Origin: Xiphophorus maculatus
Taxonomy: Eukaryota; Chordata; Actinopteri; Cyprinodontiformes; Poeciliidae
Direction: 5' to 3'
DNA length: 64,000 nucleotides
NCBI RefSeq assembly: GCF_002775205.1
Contig: NC_036453.1
Coordinates: forward strand, 31,783,213 to 31,847,212
Shown here: piece after piece, positions 11,196 through 24,100 of the stretch
Position numbering within the stretch: the stretch's first letter is position 1
How the letters are laid out: each line of letters starts with the position of its first letter
Made by a program: the position numbers and the translations under genes
The notes under the pieces: generated by a model
The model's input: only the letters and a program-made list of their open reading frames with translations
Databases searched by the model: none
Told to the model about the DNA's origin: nothing

Positions 11196-14100
11196 TTACT
11201 TCTTCCTGTTATGCAGCCTTCGTGCCTGCAACCTCTGACGTGCACCGGACGGCTTCGATCCGGCTCCAATAGAGAAGGTGGGGGTTGCAGGAGACCCTGT
11301 GAAGTACAGAAAAAAAAAAAATTATTTACATTCGGTTTAGACTTCTAGCAAATTTTTGGCTTTTCAAACTCAGAAACTTCCACGATTTTTTCTCAAACAA
11401 ATTTCTGAGATTAATCTTAAAATGTCACAGTTTTTTTTTTTTTTTAACAAATGGAGGTAAGAAATGTCCTTTTCCTTAAAAGGAAATAGAATTTTTTCAT
11501 GAGACGTAGAGAAATTCCAGTATCAAGTGGGAGAGAATAAGACTTTCTGCAGAACACCCGAAGGTTAAAAGGATGTGATTTGTACAAATGTACCTCAATA
11601 AAACATAGACAAGAATTGGAATTAACAAAAATTAGAAGCAGCACGTTCAGGCTTTCAACAATAGGAGACCAGTCTGGCAATGGCTTATCACTATAACCTA
11701 CCGAAAGGACCAGCATTAAAGCCTTGGACTGAAGTTGATGGACTTCCAAAGGGAATCGGACCTGGAGTGGCACCCTGGCCAAATGACAGGGTTGATGTCC
11801 CTGAAGAGAGAACCGCATAAAACATTATGATTTAAATGAAAGATTTACAGATATTCTGAAAATCAAGTTATCTTCAGAGCCCATTTATCTACTAACATAT
11901 CTTTCACTAATTTGAAAACTTAAGCAACTGAAGTCGGTTTTTCTCACCATGTGACTCGCAAGCTTTTAAACAGATTACGAAATTTCAATGCCTTTAGGAC
12001 GTATTACACGTAATTCAACAGGTTTTGTCACTTCTCTTACCACAAATTATTGCTAATGAAACACCCAGATTCCTTTCCTGTTTTTTGCAAAGTTTTCCTC
12101 TCCATTTTTTCTTTTTTTTATCAGTTATGAGGCACCGCGACGGAATCTTAAACTACTGCTGTGAAAGTTACTCAACAGTTTGTTGCTAGGTAACCAAAGA
12201 GCAAGTGAAACAGTTGATGCCATCAACTTGAGGTTGAGCAGCTAAAGCCTTTAATCTGACTTCATATCCCAGAATGCTGTGTTGTTCTACTCTGGATCAG
12301 AGCCGAGTGTTCAGATGCATCATCTATTGATATTGATCACATGTCAATCACAATACATTTTGTTACTGATTAACAATACAATTATTGTAACTTTTAAAAA
12401 TCTCTTCCATCATCCTGCTATGAGGCTACAGATGAAAGTTAGCCTCTTTGGCATATTTATATGATGTGTCCATGTTGATTAATATGCATTGCCCTCTTAT
12501 AAATAAATAAAATTAAAAAAAATCTAATTTCAATAAAAACCTCACCAAAAGCTGGCTTGTCTGCAGCAGCACCTGCTCCAAAGTTGAAGCTTCCCATCTG
12601 CGGTGCTGTATTACTGGAAACTGGCGTTCCGAACTGGGGGCACGACATACTGGCTCCGAAGTTGAATCCACCAGTTGCAGGCTGAGCTGATCCAGAGGCT
12701 GCTGGCTGGGTGGCGCCGCTACTGCTTCCAAATGGGAACGTAGAGGTGGAGGAGCTCTGAGTCTGCGTTGATCCGCCGAAGCTTGGTGTGACTGAAGGGG
12801 CTGCATTGGCGCCAAATGCAAAACCAGTGGAGCCGGTGCCAAACACTGGTTTAGCTGGAGTCCCAAAGGTGGGAGCTGATGTAGCAGCGGTGGGAGCGGG
12901 CGCTGCGAATGTGAATGGAGCCGGTGCTGTGGCGGTGCCAGCAGTTGTGGATGATGCGGCACCACTCCCAAAGGTGAAGGGCTTCGGGGGAGCAGAGGAA
13001 GAGCTGAAGGCCGGTTGGGCTGCTGGTCCTTCAAATGCTGGCTTTCCAAAAGTGAATGTGGGCTGTGTGGGCTGGGTAGTGGCGGTACCAGCAGTAGTGG
13101 CCACAGTTGCAGTGGGAGCAGCGGTGGAAACCGTGTTGGCCAGACCAAATCCCCCAAACGAAGCAGTAGTGGTGCCCTGGCTGGATGAGGGCTGACCGAA
13201 GGAAAACACTTTGGGAGCTTGGGGATCCGGCTGCGCGGCTCCAAAGCTGAAGTTGCTTGTTTTGGAGATCGCAGGAGCAGATGCAGCAGTTGTTGCTGCA
13301 GCAGTGGTGGCTGCAGCTCCAAACTGGAACATGCTCCCTGTGCTCAGAGGCTGCAATGAAGCAGAGCTGCAGCTGCTGGTTGTGGGCGGTGCGGACCAGT
13401 TCCCAAAGAGGGATTTAACCCCCGGCAGGGTTGCAGGCTGAGTCGTTGTAGTGATGCCAGCTGAAGCGTTGTTAAAGCCAGAGAACAAACTGGAACTGCT
13501 GGTTGTCACGCCAAACACGGATATTGTAGTGGCAGAGAGGGTGGAGGCTGTGGAGGTGGCAGAGATGGAGGGGGGCTGCGGAAAGATGGGCTTGAAGTTC
13601 TGGGGCTGGGGTTTGGTTTCTGACGAGGCTGCAGATGAGGAAGTGGTTGTGGCGGCTGCGAAGATAGGCTTGAACACGGCGGTCAGGAGAGGATTGGTCG
13701 TGTTGATGGGCTGAGAGCTGCTGGTTGGAGCTAGAGGTGGAGCAGCGGTGGTGGAGACTGAAGGAACAGAGGAGCTGCTGATCAGAGCAGGCAGTCCAAA
13801 CAGGGTCGGTCCGGTTATAGGTGCAGCAGGAATGCTGGTGGTTGCCTTGGAAACCTGAGCCAGCACCTGGGTGAAGGCAGAGGGTTGGCCCACAGTAGCA
13901 GCAGAGGAGGGAGACTGGGACTGAGAGGCAGGTGGGGCGGTAGGGATTGGGGTGGAGGTCTTCAGGGTAAAGGTGGTGGCAGGTGGAGCTGTGGCTGATG
14001 CAGACACTAGAGACACAGAAGAGAACAGCAGGTTCAAAAATGCATTAAATTACAGCGGAAGCGATTGTGATTAATTGATTATTGAAATATTTGTCAATTA

Positions 14101-17100
14101 ATTTAGTAATAAGTTAACAATTTAACAATTGTTAACTGGCAAACACAGAGCCGAAATTATACAAAAAATATTTCTTTAAAATGCTACTTTTTGTCTGTAA
14201 AAATATGTTCTACTCAGAACAACTCAAGTGGGAGTTTTAACTTCAACTGGTTCAAATTCTGTAACAAAAAAAAAAATATATTTTTTTTAAGCACCTTTGC
14301 TGCTTCAAGAGCAGAAGAGTCAAGCATCACATGCTGATGTTAGAAGAAATGTTTAGCTTTGCTACAAAATGATCAAGCATACACTCAAGGTGTTTTTACA
14401 CTGGCAAGTCACACACTAACCGGTTAATATGTGGTTTGGTTCTACCATAAGTAGAGGACATAAACGCAGCAACTGCGGTCTACTCTCCGCTGATGTTTAC
14501 AGTGACACTCAGTAACGGAGAACCTTGAGGTTCTGGTTCTAACAGGCCAAAATGAAACCAGTTATTTGATTTTGTCTTATAGAAATTCATTGCTGGCCCA
14601 AACATAATGGTAAAGACTCAAATCGGCTGATTATGTCACTATACATATAACAACATTCTGGCACTTTATTTTTTTTAAATGTGCAACCTTTTGGATTTAG
14701 GTAATGCAGTCAAAAGATGTAAACCAGTAGTCACACATAAACTTTATTATTATTAAATTTTAATCCAAATAAAAAAAATAAAATTCACATCACAAGTTTT
14801 GATGATGGAGCTGCAAAACCGCAGCTCCATCAGACAGTTGACCACAGCTGCACCGTTTCTCTCTTCTTATTATTGTCCGTATTTCAGAGACAAGCTGGTA
14901 GCAGCACTGCTAATTCAGTCATTCTGCTGCAAAAGTTACCACATGTGTTCCTGGCGTTGCTCCTTAATCTCATAATAAACTCCTCCGTACTAAACAGCTC
15001 TCTGAAAGCAGACAGCACGACCGCAGTCCACAGGTAAACTCTAAATGTTGTTTGCAGTTTTCAGGGACATAAATCACGAGCCAATCAATGAATGTGGACA
15101 GCTGTCAATGAAATCTTTTCTGTGCCGTACCCTGCTGTGTGCTGCTAGGATTACCCCTGAAGTAGGACTGAGCCACGCCAGATTTGCTAATGGAAAACGA
15201 ATCTGCCTGAGGCGGACTGAGAAGAGTCTAGTGGAAAGGCGCCTTAAAGGAAAGCTTTTATTGCATGTTAGGCAATGAAATATTTTATTTAAAAAATAAT
15301 TTAATTATTTGTTTATTTGCATATTTTTATGTATTTTTAATATTGTATGAGAAGGCTACAGTGGTTAAATGAAAAATTTGCTGAATGTGCAAATAATTTT
15401 ATCTGATTAATTGATTAATTGTCAGAATAATCAATAGATGAATGGATTAGTAACATAATCGTTACCTGTGGTGGTGTTGGCAGCAGACGTGGAGCTGGTG
15501 GGGACACTGATCTTCACTTTGAGGGCCTCCAGAAGAGTGCTGGGGCCTGCAGCACTGCTGCTGCCAATAGGAATCGGGTCCAGGTTAATGACTGGAACGA
15601 CAGAGGTGGATGTGGGCAGAGGAGCTGCCAGGAGGTTGCTCATGGCCATGGGTGCAGCAGGTTGAGTTGAAGTGGAGGCTTCTGGAGGCATGGACTTCTC
15701 TGGTTCTGAGGCTAAAAGTCAACATTTAACAATAAGATGAAAGAGAAAAGAGATAAAAATTCCCCAACAAATTCCTTTAGAGTTGCTCACCAGGAGTCTC
15801 CAGGACTTTCTGGATCTTACTGATGGCTGCCTTTTTCTCTTCGTCCAGATCTCTTGCTGTGATGGTGTAGCCCAGCTCAGGGGGTGGAGGCTGAAACCAA
15901 ACGGGCACGTAGACTGAAATCTATATTCCCAAAAATTAGAACCAAAAGGTCCAGACACGCCATAAAACTCACAGAAAACTGTGCACAAGTCTGGGGTCAT
16001 TAAAATGTTTTTATTTTTTTCAGAATTTGCTAAATAGCTTTTCAGAGTTTTTGAAGGTTTACTAAGGCTTTCCTTTTACTAACTTTTATTCAGTCCATCA
16101 CCTACAGAGATGCCGAGAGTTTTAGGCTCTTTTCCCGTTTTTTAAATTTTTTTTATAGAACTGCATTTAATTTCTGCAACAAAAATCAACATCCTATATA
16201 ACTGTAGCAATCAATTTTTTTGAAAACATTTTCTGTTTTTCTTTATATCAAAATCTAAAAATAGGAATGAAAAAATACTACAGATTTTCTGCAGTAGAAA
16301 TTTAATTAGTCAAAAATTATAAGATGTATTTTTTCAAAATGTCACGTAATATTTGTGGCTCATCTCTGCACAGTAAATTTGTTATACATAAACTAAGTAG
16401 CATTTTCTATTCACACAATCAAATGTCAGGATTTACAGCATCAACAAGTCACCAGTTATGTGATGGTGTGAAATGCTGTTGAGTTGGATGTGAAGTTATG
16501 ATTTGGGGCTCAGGGTTCCAACACTTTTCTGAACTCATATTTCATTAGTTTTTCCTTTTCAGGCCACTCAAACAAAATAGACAAATAATTATTATTTATG
16601 ATAATAATTATTTGTGCTAAACATATTTCTTCAGGGATCAGACTTTTAATTTGGTCAAAACAACATAAGAGATAAATTCAACTTTTAGAAAGAGAAAAAA
16701 AAATATATCATATTTGCCTTTTTAATAGTTTCGACTCAGAAAAAACTTTAAAGCAATCCCATCTTTTTCCAGACTGTAGGAATCTCTGATGCATCTTTTA
16801 GGGTAAAGTCTTTACATTCTGAACTCCTTACCAGAGATATTTGATCATCCCGGTTGCTGGACACCAACTGGATCTTTCTTTTTCTTTTTCCACCACTTCC
16901 AGTTGAGTCTCTTGTTGTGACAGGAACTTTGGGGACTGGACTTTGTTTTGCTACAAGATCATCAAAGCTGGATCAACAAGATCAACAAAGTTCCTACACT
17001 TTTCTCATAGTAAAACTCAAGCACTTTTCAAGATAAAATTTCAAACTTTTCCATCACCACATTTTGGAGTTAAAAGCATTACAAAATAACTAAAGAAGCA

Positions 17101-18097
17101 AGTTTCAATTCACTATTATATAAAAACGTACTGCATATAACATCTTGTAATAGCATTGAACGAACGTAAGATGGGGGTGAAGGGCAGGAAATAGAACAGG
17201 GGACAGCCCAACTTAGGTCCAGGGCGAAAGACGACCGGTATACCAGGGGACAAAAGTAAGAACGGGGGGGAGCAATACGGGATATTTACGGCACCTTCGT
17301 TCACCACACTCAGAAACTCATCTACCAGCCATATACCGCCACAATGACTTTCGCCAAACGTTTGTTCAGACCGGGATGATATGAAATTTATTGTACGGTT
17401 CGTCCGTAAAGCTACACTAACACTGTAAGGATTAAATACTCAGCCGCCCGCCGTGTTCAGTCTATCTGCTCCTATATAAATACTCCTGCAGCTCTTCCCG
17501 CCATTCGCTTTCAACCATCGGAGGAGGAAGGCTGCCGTACTTCAGGCATTGCACCAGTCATTTTAAGGATACTTATTGGTCCCCCAAAAATGATGAAAAC
17601 CTGGACATTATCATTAATCAATAAAATCCCCGAACTTGAAAACTTGGACATTATGACGCTAACACTTAGCCTTTGTCAACAGTTCAGAGGCGGAAGTCAG
17701 AGCTACGCGTAACGCAAGTAATGTTCTGGCAGGAACATGGTGCACTAAATAATAAAACATAAATTAACAAAGCTTCAAGGCAGGTAAAATTTCCTTGAAG
17801 AATTTTAATAATCGAGGTACTCGAATCATTCGAGGAATCGTTTCAGCCCTAATCTAGTGAAATATAAAACTAAACCATAAAATATGTGTTGAAATGTCTC
17901 TCACACATACCCGATGCACCTGACTGGTAAGAGAACACAGAACCAATTCTTGCAATTTAAATGACTTTGTTTAACTTATAAATTAGTGTGATTTAACTCC
18001 AGGAAGTGAGGAAAAATAGTTATTTGTATCTTTTATATAGGTGTATAAAACTATCAGAATAGAGCTGGAAGGAAGGAAGTCACGACCCGACTCCAGA

Positions 18098-18130
<33 letters not shown>

Positions 18131-21100
18131 TACAGGAAAGAATGAAGGAAAGGAGGGAGGGAGGGAAGGAGGCAGGAAGGAAGGAAGGAAAGAAAGAAAG
18201 AAGGAAAGAAGGAAGGGAGGGAGGGAGGGAGGGAAAGAAGGAAGAAAGGATTTGCCATTTCAATTTTAACATTTTAAAAGTTCTTGAGAATAAAGGAAGA
18301 CTGAAGGTAGATGAGACTTACAAGTATCGGGTGTTTTCTCTGACATTGTGTGATCTGACCTCACAGAAGATGCTGAGCTGGGAGACTGGATGTCTTCCTC
18401 TCTGTTTATGAAACAACATGTTTAAGACTCAACATTTAGATATCAGTGTGAATGACTGTTGGCAACCAGAGAGCAACAGACCTGGCTCTTTTAGAGGCTC
18501 CTTCTGGAGTCTGAGAGCGAGATGATTCGAGGCTGGACAGAGGAGAGCTGGGAGCTGACGGCTTCTTCCACTGCAGAGGAGAACGGGGATGTGAAAACTG
18601 AAGAATGCTTTAATGTCAGGGTTTCCTCTACATGGAATGGATCATGGCGCACCGTCACAGCAAAATAAAAGGCACCACACCTTCAGAATTAAGTTTTGTT
18701 TTTAAATATATGTTATTTTTAAAGCATGTGAGATGTATACAAATATAGCATATGCTGCACACTTGTACTAACCACAATCAAAGTTTGAAATGAATTTAAA
18801 TATTATGAAACATTAAAATTTTGTTTATTTTGAAAACCCAAAACAGAGCAGGCTCCTGCCTGTCTGGCTGTGAAGCTGGCTACTGTCCACTGTTCTTCTC
18901 TTAGGAGTGCAGAAAAACTACAGACAGTCTGAAGTAGAAGGAGAGAAAAGGTGAAAGAAATGTACCTGAATGTATTTTTAGTTCAAGCCTGTGAAAACAA
19001 CCCCAATGCGAATGTATGATGCATTTGAACAACAGTAAAGTTGTTAATTAATATAGTTTAGGGATGCTCTGATGAGATTTTTTTTGCATGCATTAGCTGT
19101 TAATTTTCACTTTAGCAGTAGCTTGCTAATGCTATACTACTACGTGATCTGGAAAAATGGAACCATGAAAAAAATTAAAAATCACCCAATTTAGACAAAA
19201 AACGTGCGAAAAACATGCAGGCACAATGCAGCAACTAGTCAGTCAAAAAGACAACTGTAAAACCTGCCATCATTAATACAATATTTAACAGTGAGGCTTT
19301 CAACACCCTAAATTATACATAAAGTCAAATAAATCTCACAAAACTGCCTATATCAAATCATGTCAAGTAAAAAAAACAACAAAACATTCATTCCAAGTCA
19401 AATGCAGGTTGCATTAAAATAAACAATCCTAAGTTACTAAATCAAAACTGCCTGACAGTATGGCTAGTTCTGGTTGGTTGTTTCTGCCGGGCGGGTAATT
19501 CTGCAGAACACTGGGAGGAGGCAGAGGAGATCGATTTTTTTCACAGATTATCTCTCATGTCAGGACAGTGAAACTAGGCCTGTCACCACAACAAATTTTG
19601 CTTGCTGATTAATTGTCCCAGAAATTATTGTAATAAACAATAATATTGTCATTTTGAGACCATTGTTAACTAATTGCATAAAAATTGCATAACAATGCAA
19701 GTACACCTACTTAGAGTACATTAAAATATTTTCAGAAGAAGGGATCCAAGGAAGATGCTGAGATAACATTAAATGGAGATGCTCAATGTTTGCCATAGAA
19801 ATGACAGTGATCTGTACCAGGACATGTGTAATATTTAAATATTTCTAACTTTCCTTGTGTCATATTAGTTATTGAAACAAATCTACACTCACCCAAGAAA
19901 GCCCAACCCCACGGTTTAAAAACAATTGTAGAGAAAACCCTGTGTCTCTACTATGATGACAGTGTTGTACCTGGCTGAGGCCAATTGAGGAGCTGTAGGA
20001 GCTTTGGATGGCGTTTCTCCTGGTGCCGGGGGTTCCTCTGGCAGCATGAGCCCCAATACCAGAGCTGATGGAGGAGGTGCGGGACCTCTTCATGGTGGTC
20101 TCGTCTATCGCCAAGGTCATGCCTCTTTTTAGGCTTCCTGGTCTGGGAGAAGAAGAAGAAGAAAAAACAATGACACAAACACTTAGTCTCACATTAACAG
20201 GGGTTTCTGAAAAAACATGGAACCTGCAAAAACCAGAGTGAGGAAAGAAGATGGATGAGAAACGCTCAGATAAATGGATTGCTGAGTGATAAACAGATGG
20301 ATGGATGGATGGAGTGGTAGGTGAGACTTTTATACAATAGAATAAATAACGGTATTTTCCAAACTATGTTTCCTTTTTCCATATTTATCAAAATCCAGAA
20401 AACATTTAAAGATTACCTCAAAAACTTCCTTGAAAGGGCAAGGATAGGTCTGTGGACTAGGCAAAACATGTTCATTGCATTTTTTACACAAAATCATTCT
20501 TAGATAATGAGATTTTAGTCTGCTCAGTTCTGCCCATTTTGAACTGAAATGGGCAGAACTTTCAGAATGAGCTGTTCTAAAGCCTCTTGTCACTTTAAAT
20601 CCAAATAAGCTGCTGCTGGCAACACCGTCCAACTCAACTTTTTCGTTTACACTTGAACTTGAAAAGGCTGGAAATATGCAATTATACAATCCTACATCTT
20701 TGAAAAGCAGAAGTGGAGTCTCTTGCACAACCAACAAGAATGCAGCAAGAGATTTCTGAATGACAACCAAAAGTAAAACACTTGTGTGTTCTAGCAGTCA
20801 TTGTACAGCACACAGCAGCAAAACCAGCTAACCAAAGGTTCTGGAGTTTCACTTGGGTTACTAAGTGATGGGCTGAGCTAGGCTGGGGTTACTAGGCAAT
20901 GACTCAGTGTGACTCAACAATTGGGAGAATTTTGAAGTTGCTTGTTTTCTAGACACCAAAAATCATCAACTTATTGCCAAAAGATGTCTGGGTTTTTTAA
21001 GTGCTTGGACTGTTTTTAAAAGCAGTTGAAACTCAAATGAAAGTACAAAAACGGTCCCCTTTGAATCAAATTCCAGACTACGCAGAGTCTGTCTGACTTT

Positions 21101-24100
21101 GGAGACTCTTGACTGACTCACTTGGGGACCAGCTGGGATGGCGTTCCGTTGGGCAGCAGAGGCTCAAAAGCAGAGTGAGAACTTCCATCGCTGTCATTAC
21201 GCCTGAGGAGGGGAATCAGAACTGATTAGTGAAAATGTAGGGTGCAGGGATGTGTAATGATCTTAGCCACTTGCTCTGTATTACTGCCAGTCGATTACGT
21301 CATCAACAAGAATAACCGCGATTAGCTAGTAGACTACAAATCTCTATCATAGGTCAAATTTCTATTGTTTCTACTGTACACCGTTTATACCGTGCATTCC
21401 TAGTAGAGTGGAGTTTTAATTAATAATCAATTAATAAGAGTTCAGCAATGTAATGCAACTCTATACATGATTAAAGTGAAAAAGTTTTGTTTGCTAAAAA
21501 TCTAAAAAGGTTTTCTTTTCTCTGATAATTCATTGTCCATAAGTAGATTCCAGGTCATACTGTGCGTATAAAAAGTATTTAATTCCTTAGTGCTTTGACC
21601 AATCGTGATCATTATAATTAAGCTTTTTTGCCCCCCCAAAAAAGATTAAACAAACCTTTTAATATCAGAGAATATTAATGACAAAATGGCAATTAAATAG
21701 AACTATGCAACATGAGTGCATAAATATTGTAGGGCTGATCTGGTGAATACCTTTTTGATGACCCAATTAATAATTGGATAGCAAAAGGTGCCTTATATGT
21801 GATTTTCTTTAAGAATTCGAACCAGGTGAAGAATTTTTTCATCTTAAATTCAAAAGTCAAAACAGTTTTGACTCAATTACTGCTCAGAAAATGCCATGTT
21901 TCAGAGTCTGTATACTCTGTATATATAGTTAGGCCTGTCGCGATAAACGATAAATCAATTAATTGTACAATAAATTAAAACTATTGACGTCATTTCAATT
22001 ATCGGCATTATCGTCTCTTCCGTCCTTTTTCTCTTTCAGTTGATGACACTGAATTAAAAAAGGCTCAACTCCGGTGCTCTCCACTGACCCTCCCTTCCTC
22101 ATTTCCTTAGTGTAAAGCCCAGCGCACACTACACGATCTTAGAGCTGTCGGCCCATTTTCAAAACCTGACAGACCACACATTAGCCGACAGAAATCCTAG
22201 GTATAACGGTTCGATCGGTTCGGTCCTGCCGTGTGGTGTCCAACAATGGGCACAAAATAATGGCTACAAGTCCAGTGAACTAATTTTAAAACCAGGCATT
22301 AATCAATGCTTTACTACAATCTACCTGCAATGCATGTGGCTAGTGTCAGTCCTGACTGAATGAAAATCATTAGAACCTATTTACGTCACGTTAACGAAGA
22401 ACAGCTGAAAAGTTACCGGGTTTATCAACTGCGGTAGCAATTTCGCTCCAACTCCTCCTCTTGTCATTTCTATATTCTTTGCATGTTGAATAAACATTAA
22501 TGTTGTTTCCACATATCATCTCCAGTGTCCCCTGGACTTCGGATTGCGCTGTGTCAGCTGTTTGGGATTCCCTGACCTAATTTCCCCTCAGAAAACACGG
22601 AGGAGAATCTGTGCTTTCTGATTGGCTACCTGTCACATTCAACAGGTGTCCTTAAAGCTCCCAGAAGGGGAAAACCTCTGATTTAGATCAGAGTGGCAAC
22701 GATGATCTACCGTAACACACCACACAATCTTAGAAAGACCAACGTTTTAAGATTGTTGTAAGGGGAAAAATAGGAGCAAAAATCATGTAGTGTGAACTAT
22801 TGCATCAGGTAGTCGATGTGCCCATCTTCTCTATTTAAATCTAATTATTACTGAAGGGCAACATAATATACAGACTTCATAATCTGTAGTCTTTTGGTTG
22901 AATGCAGTATTTATTTCTACTTTGGCTTTATGTTGTTTAGTTTTTATCAAGTACATTTTTTGTTAATGGAGACTGAGAATCCATTTTGTATTTGGTTGTT
23001 TTGTTTATTTTGTTTATCAGCTCCAGTGTTAAATATTCTTTTGAAAATAAAGTGTATTTATCTTTGGCAGGAAATCACATGCATTATTACGTCATTTCCA
23101 TTAAATCAGTGTAAAAAGGTCTTCAGACAATATTATCGTTTATCGCAATAATTTTTTGAGACAATTAATCGCTCAGCAAAATTTGCTATTGTGACAGGCC
23201 TATATATAGTTAATTATTCAATTACTAAATTAGTTGATGATTACTTCAATAATCAACTCATCCTTTTAGCTGAGTCTTCACATAGAGTGGAATGGAGACC
23301 TATCCACACAGACCTGAAGAGAGTGAATATTTATGCAATAATTTAATTCATGTTATATATTTTTATTTAATTGTCATTATTTTATGCAACTTGGTTTTCA
23401 CCTTGTAATTTTTCTACAAAAAATTTGATTTTGCTGGTCATAATTACATAATTATTATAAAATATACAATAGAATGAATATTTTTACAGATTTGATTGCT
23501 CCTACAACAAAACTACATTCCTCATATTTTAGAAATAAGAATGAAATACTTTCTAAATCTAAAGGTCTTTCAAGAAAAATTGATGTTATGTTAACTTGAT
23601 CCAGTCATATTTACCTTCTTTTGCTCCTCTGCTCTGTTGTGAAGCTCCTATCCTCGTCCTCCACTTCCCTCTTGCGGCTCTCCTTCAACACCCTCAGGAC
23701 ACTCTCTCTGGAGCAGGGGTCAGCAGGGGCCCGGGTGAGCCCAGCACAGCTTTGATGGTTCACACTAGAATCCAGACCAGACATGCAACTAAACTTCAGG
23801 AGACTTGTTTTGAGTTTTCAGTTCAATAACCATTAAGATTAAGGCAGTTATGAAACAATATGAGACCTGGGGTTCCTGTGGTCAGGTCTTGCGATCTTCA
23901 CGGTGACGGGGCTGAGGGCAGACGGGGAATTACGAGGACTGAGGATGTTCTTCTTTCTGAAGCCATCCCACTTGACGGGAGGCAGAACTCCCACTGAGGA
24001 CACACCGAGCTGCTGCAGGGGGTAGTGACGCTGAGGGGTGATGGTGAACCTCCCCGGGGCACCCAGCGTCTCACTGCAAGGAACATAGTGAGGTAAATGT

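Noticed and set aside
12513-13322. 269-codon frame in the second minus-strand frame of pom121 exon 11
   Set aside because: Shadow of the repetitive FG exon, rich in Q/P/L from frame-shifted repeats; the other frame matches POM121.
12788-13714. Long open frames on the plus strand opposite pom121 exon 11 (up to 135 codons)
   Set aside because: They mirror the A/T/S/P-rich codon bias of the FG exon; no conserved domain or splice context supports them.
18131-18250. A protein frame in the polypurine tract (K/R/E/G-rich)
   Set aside because: Pure simple-sequence repeat, no coding evidence.
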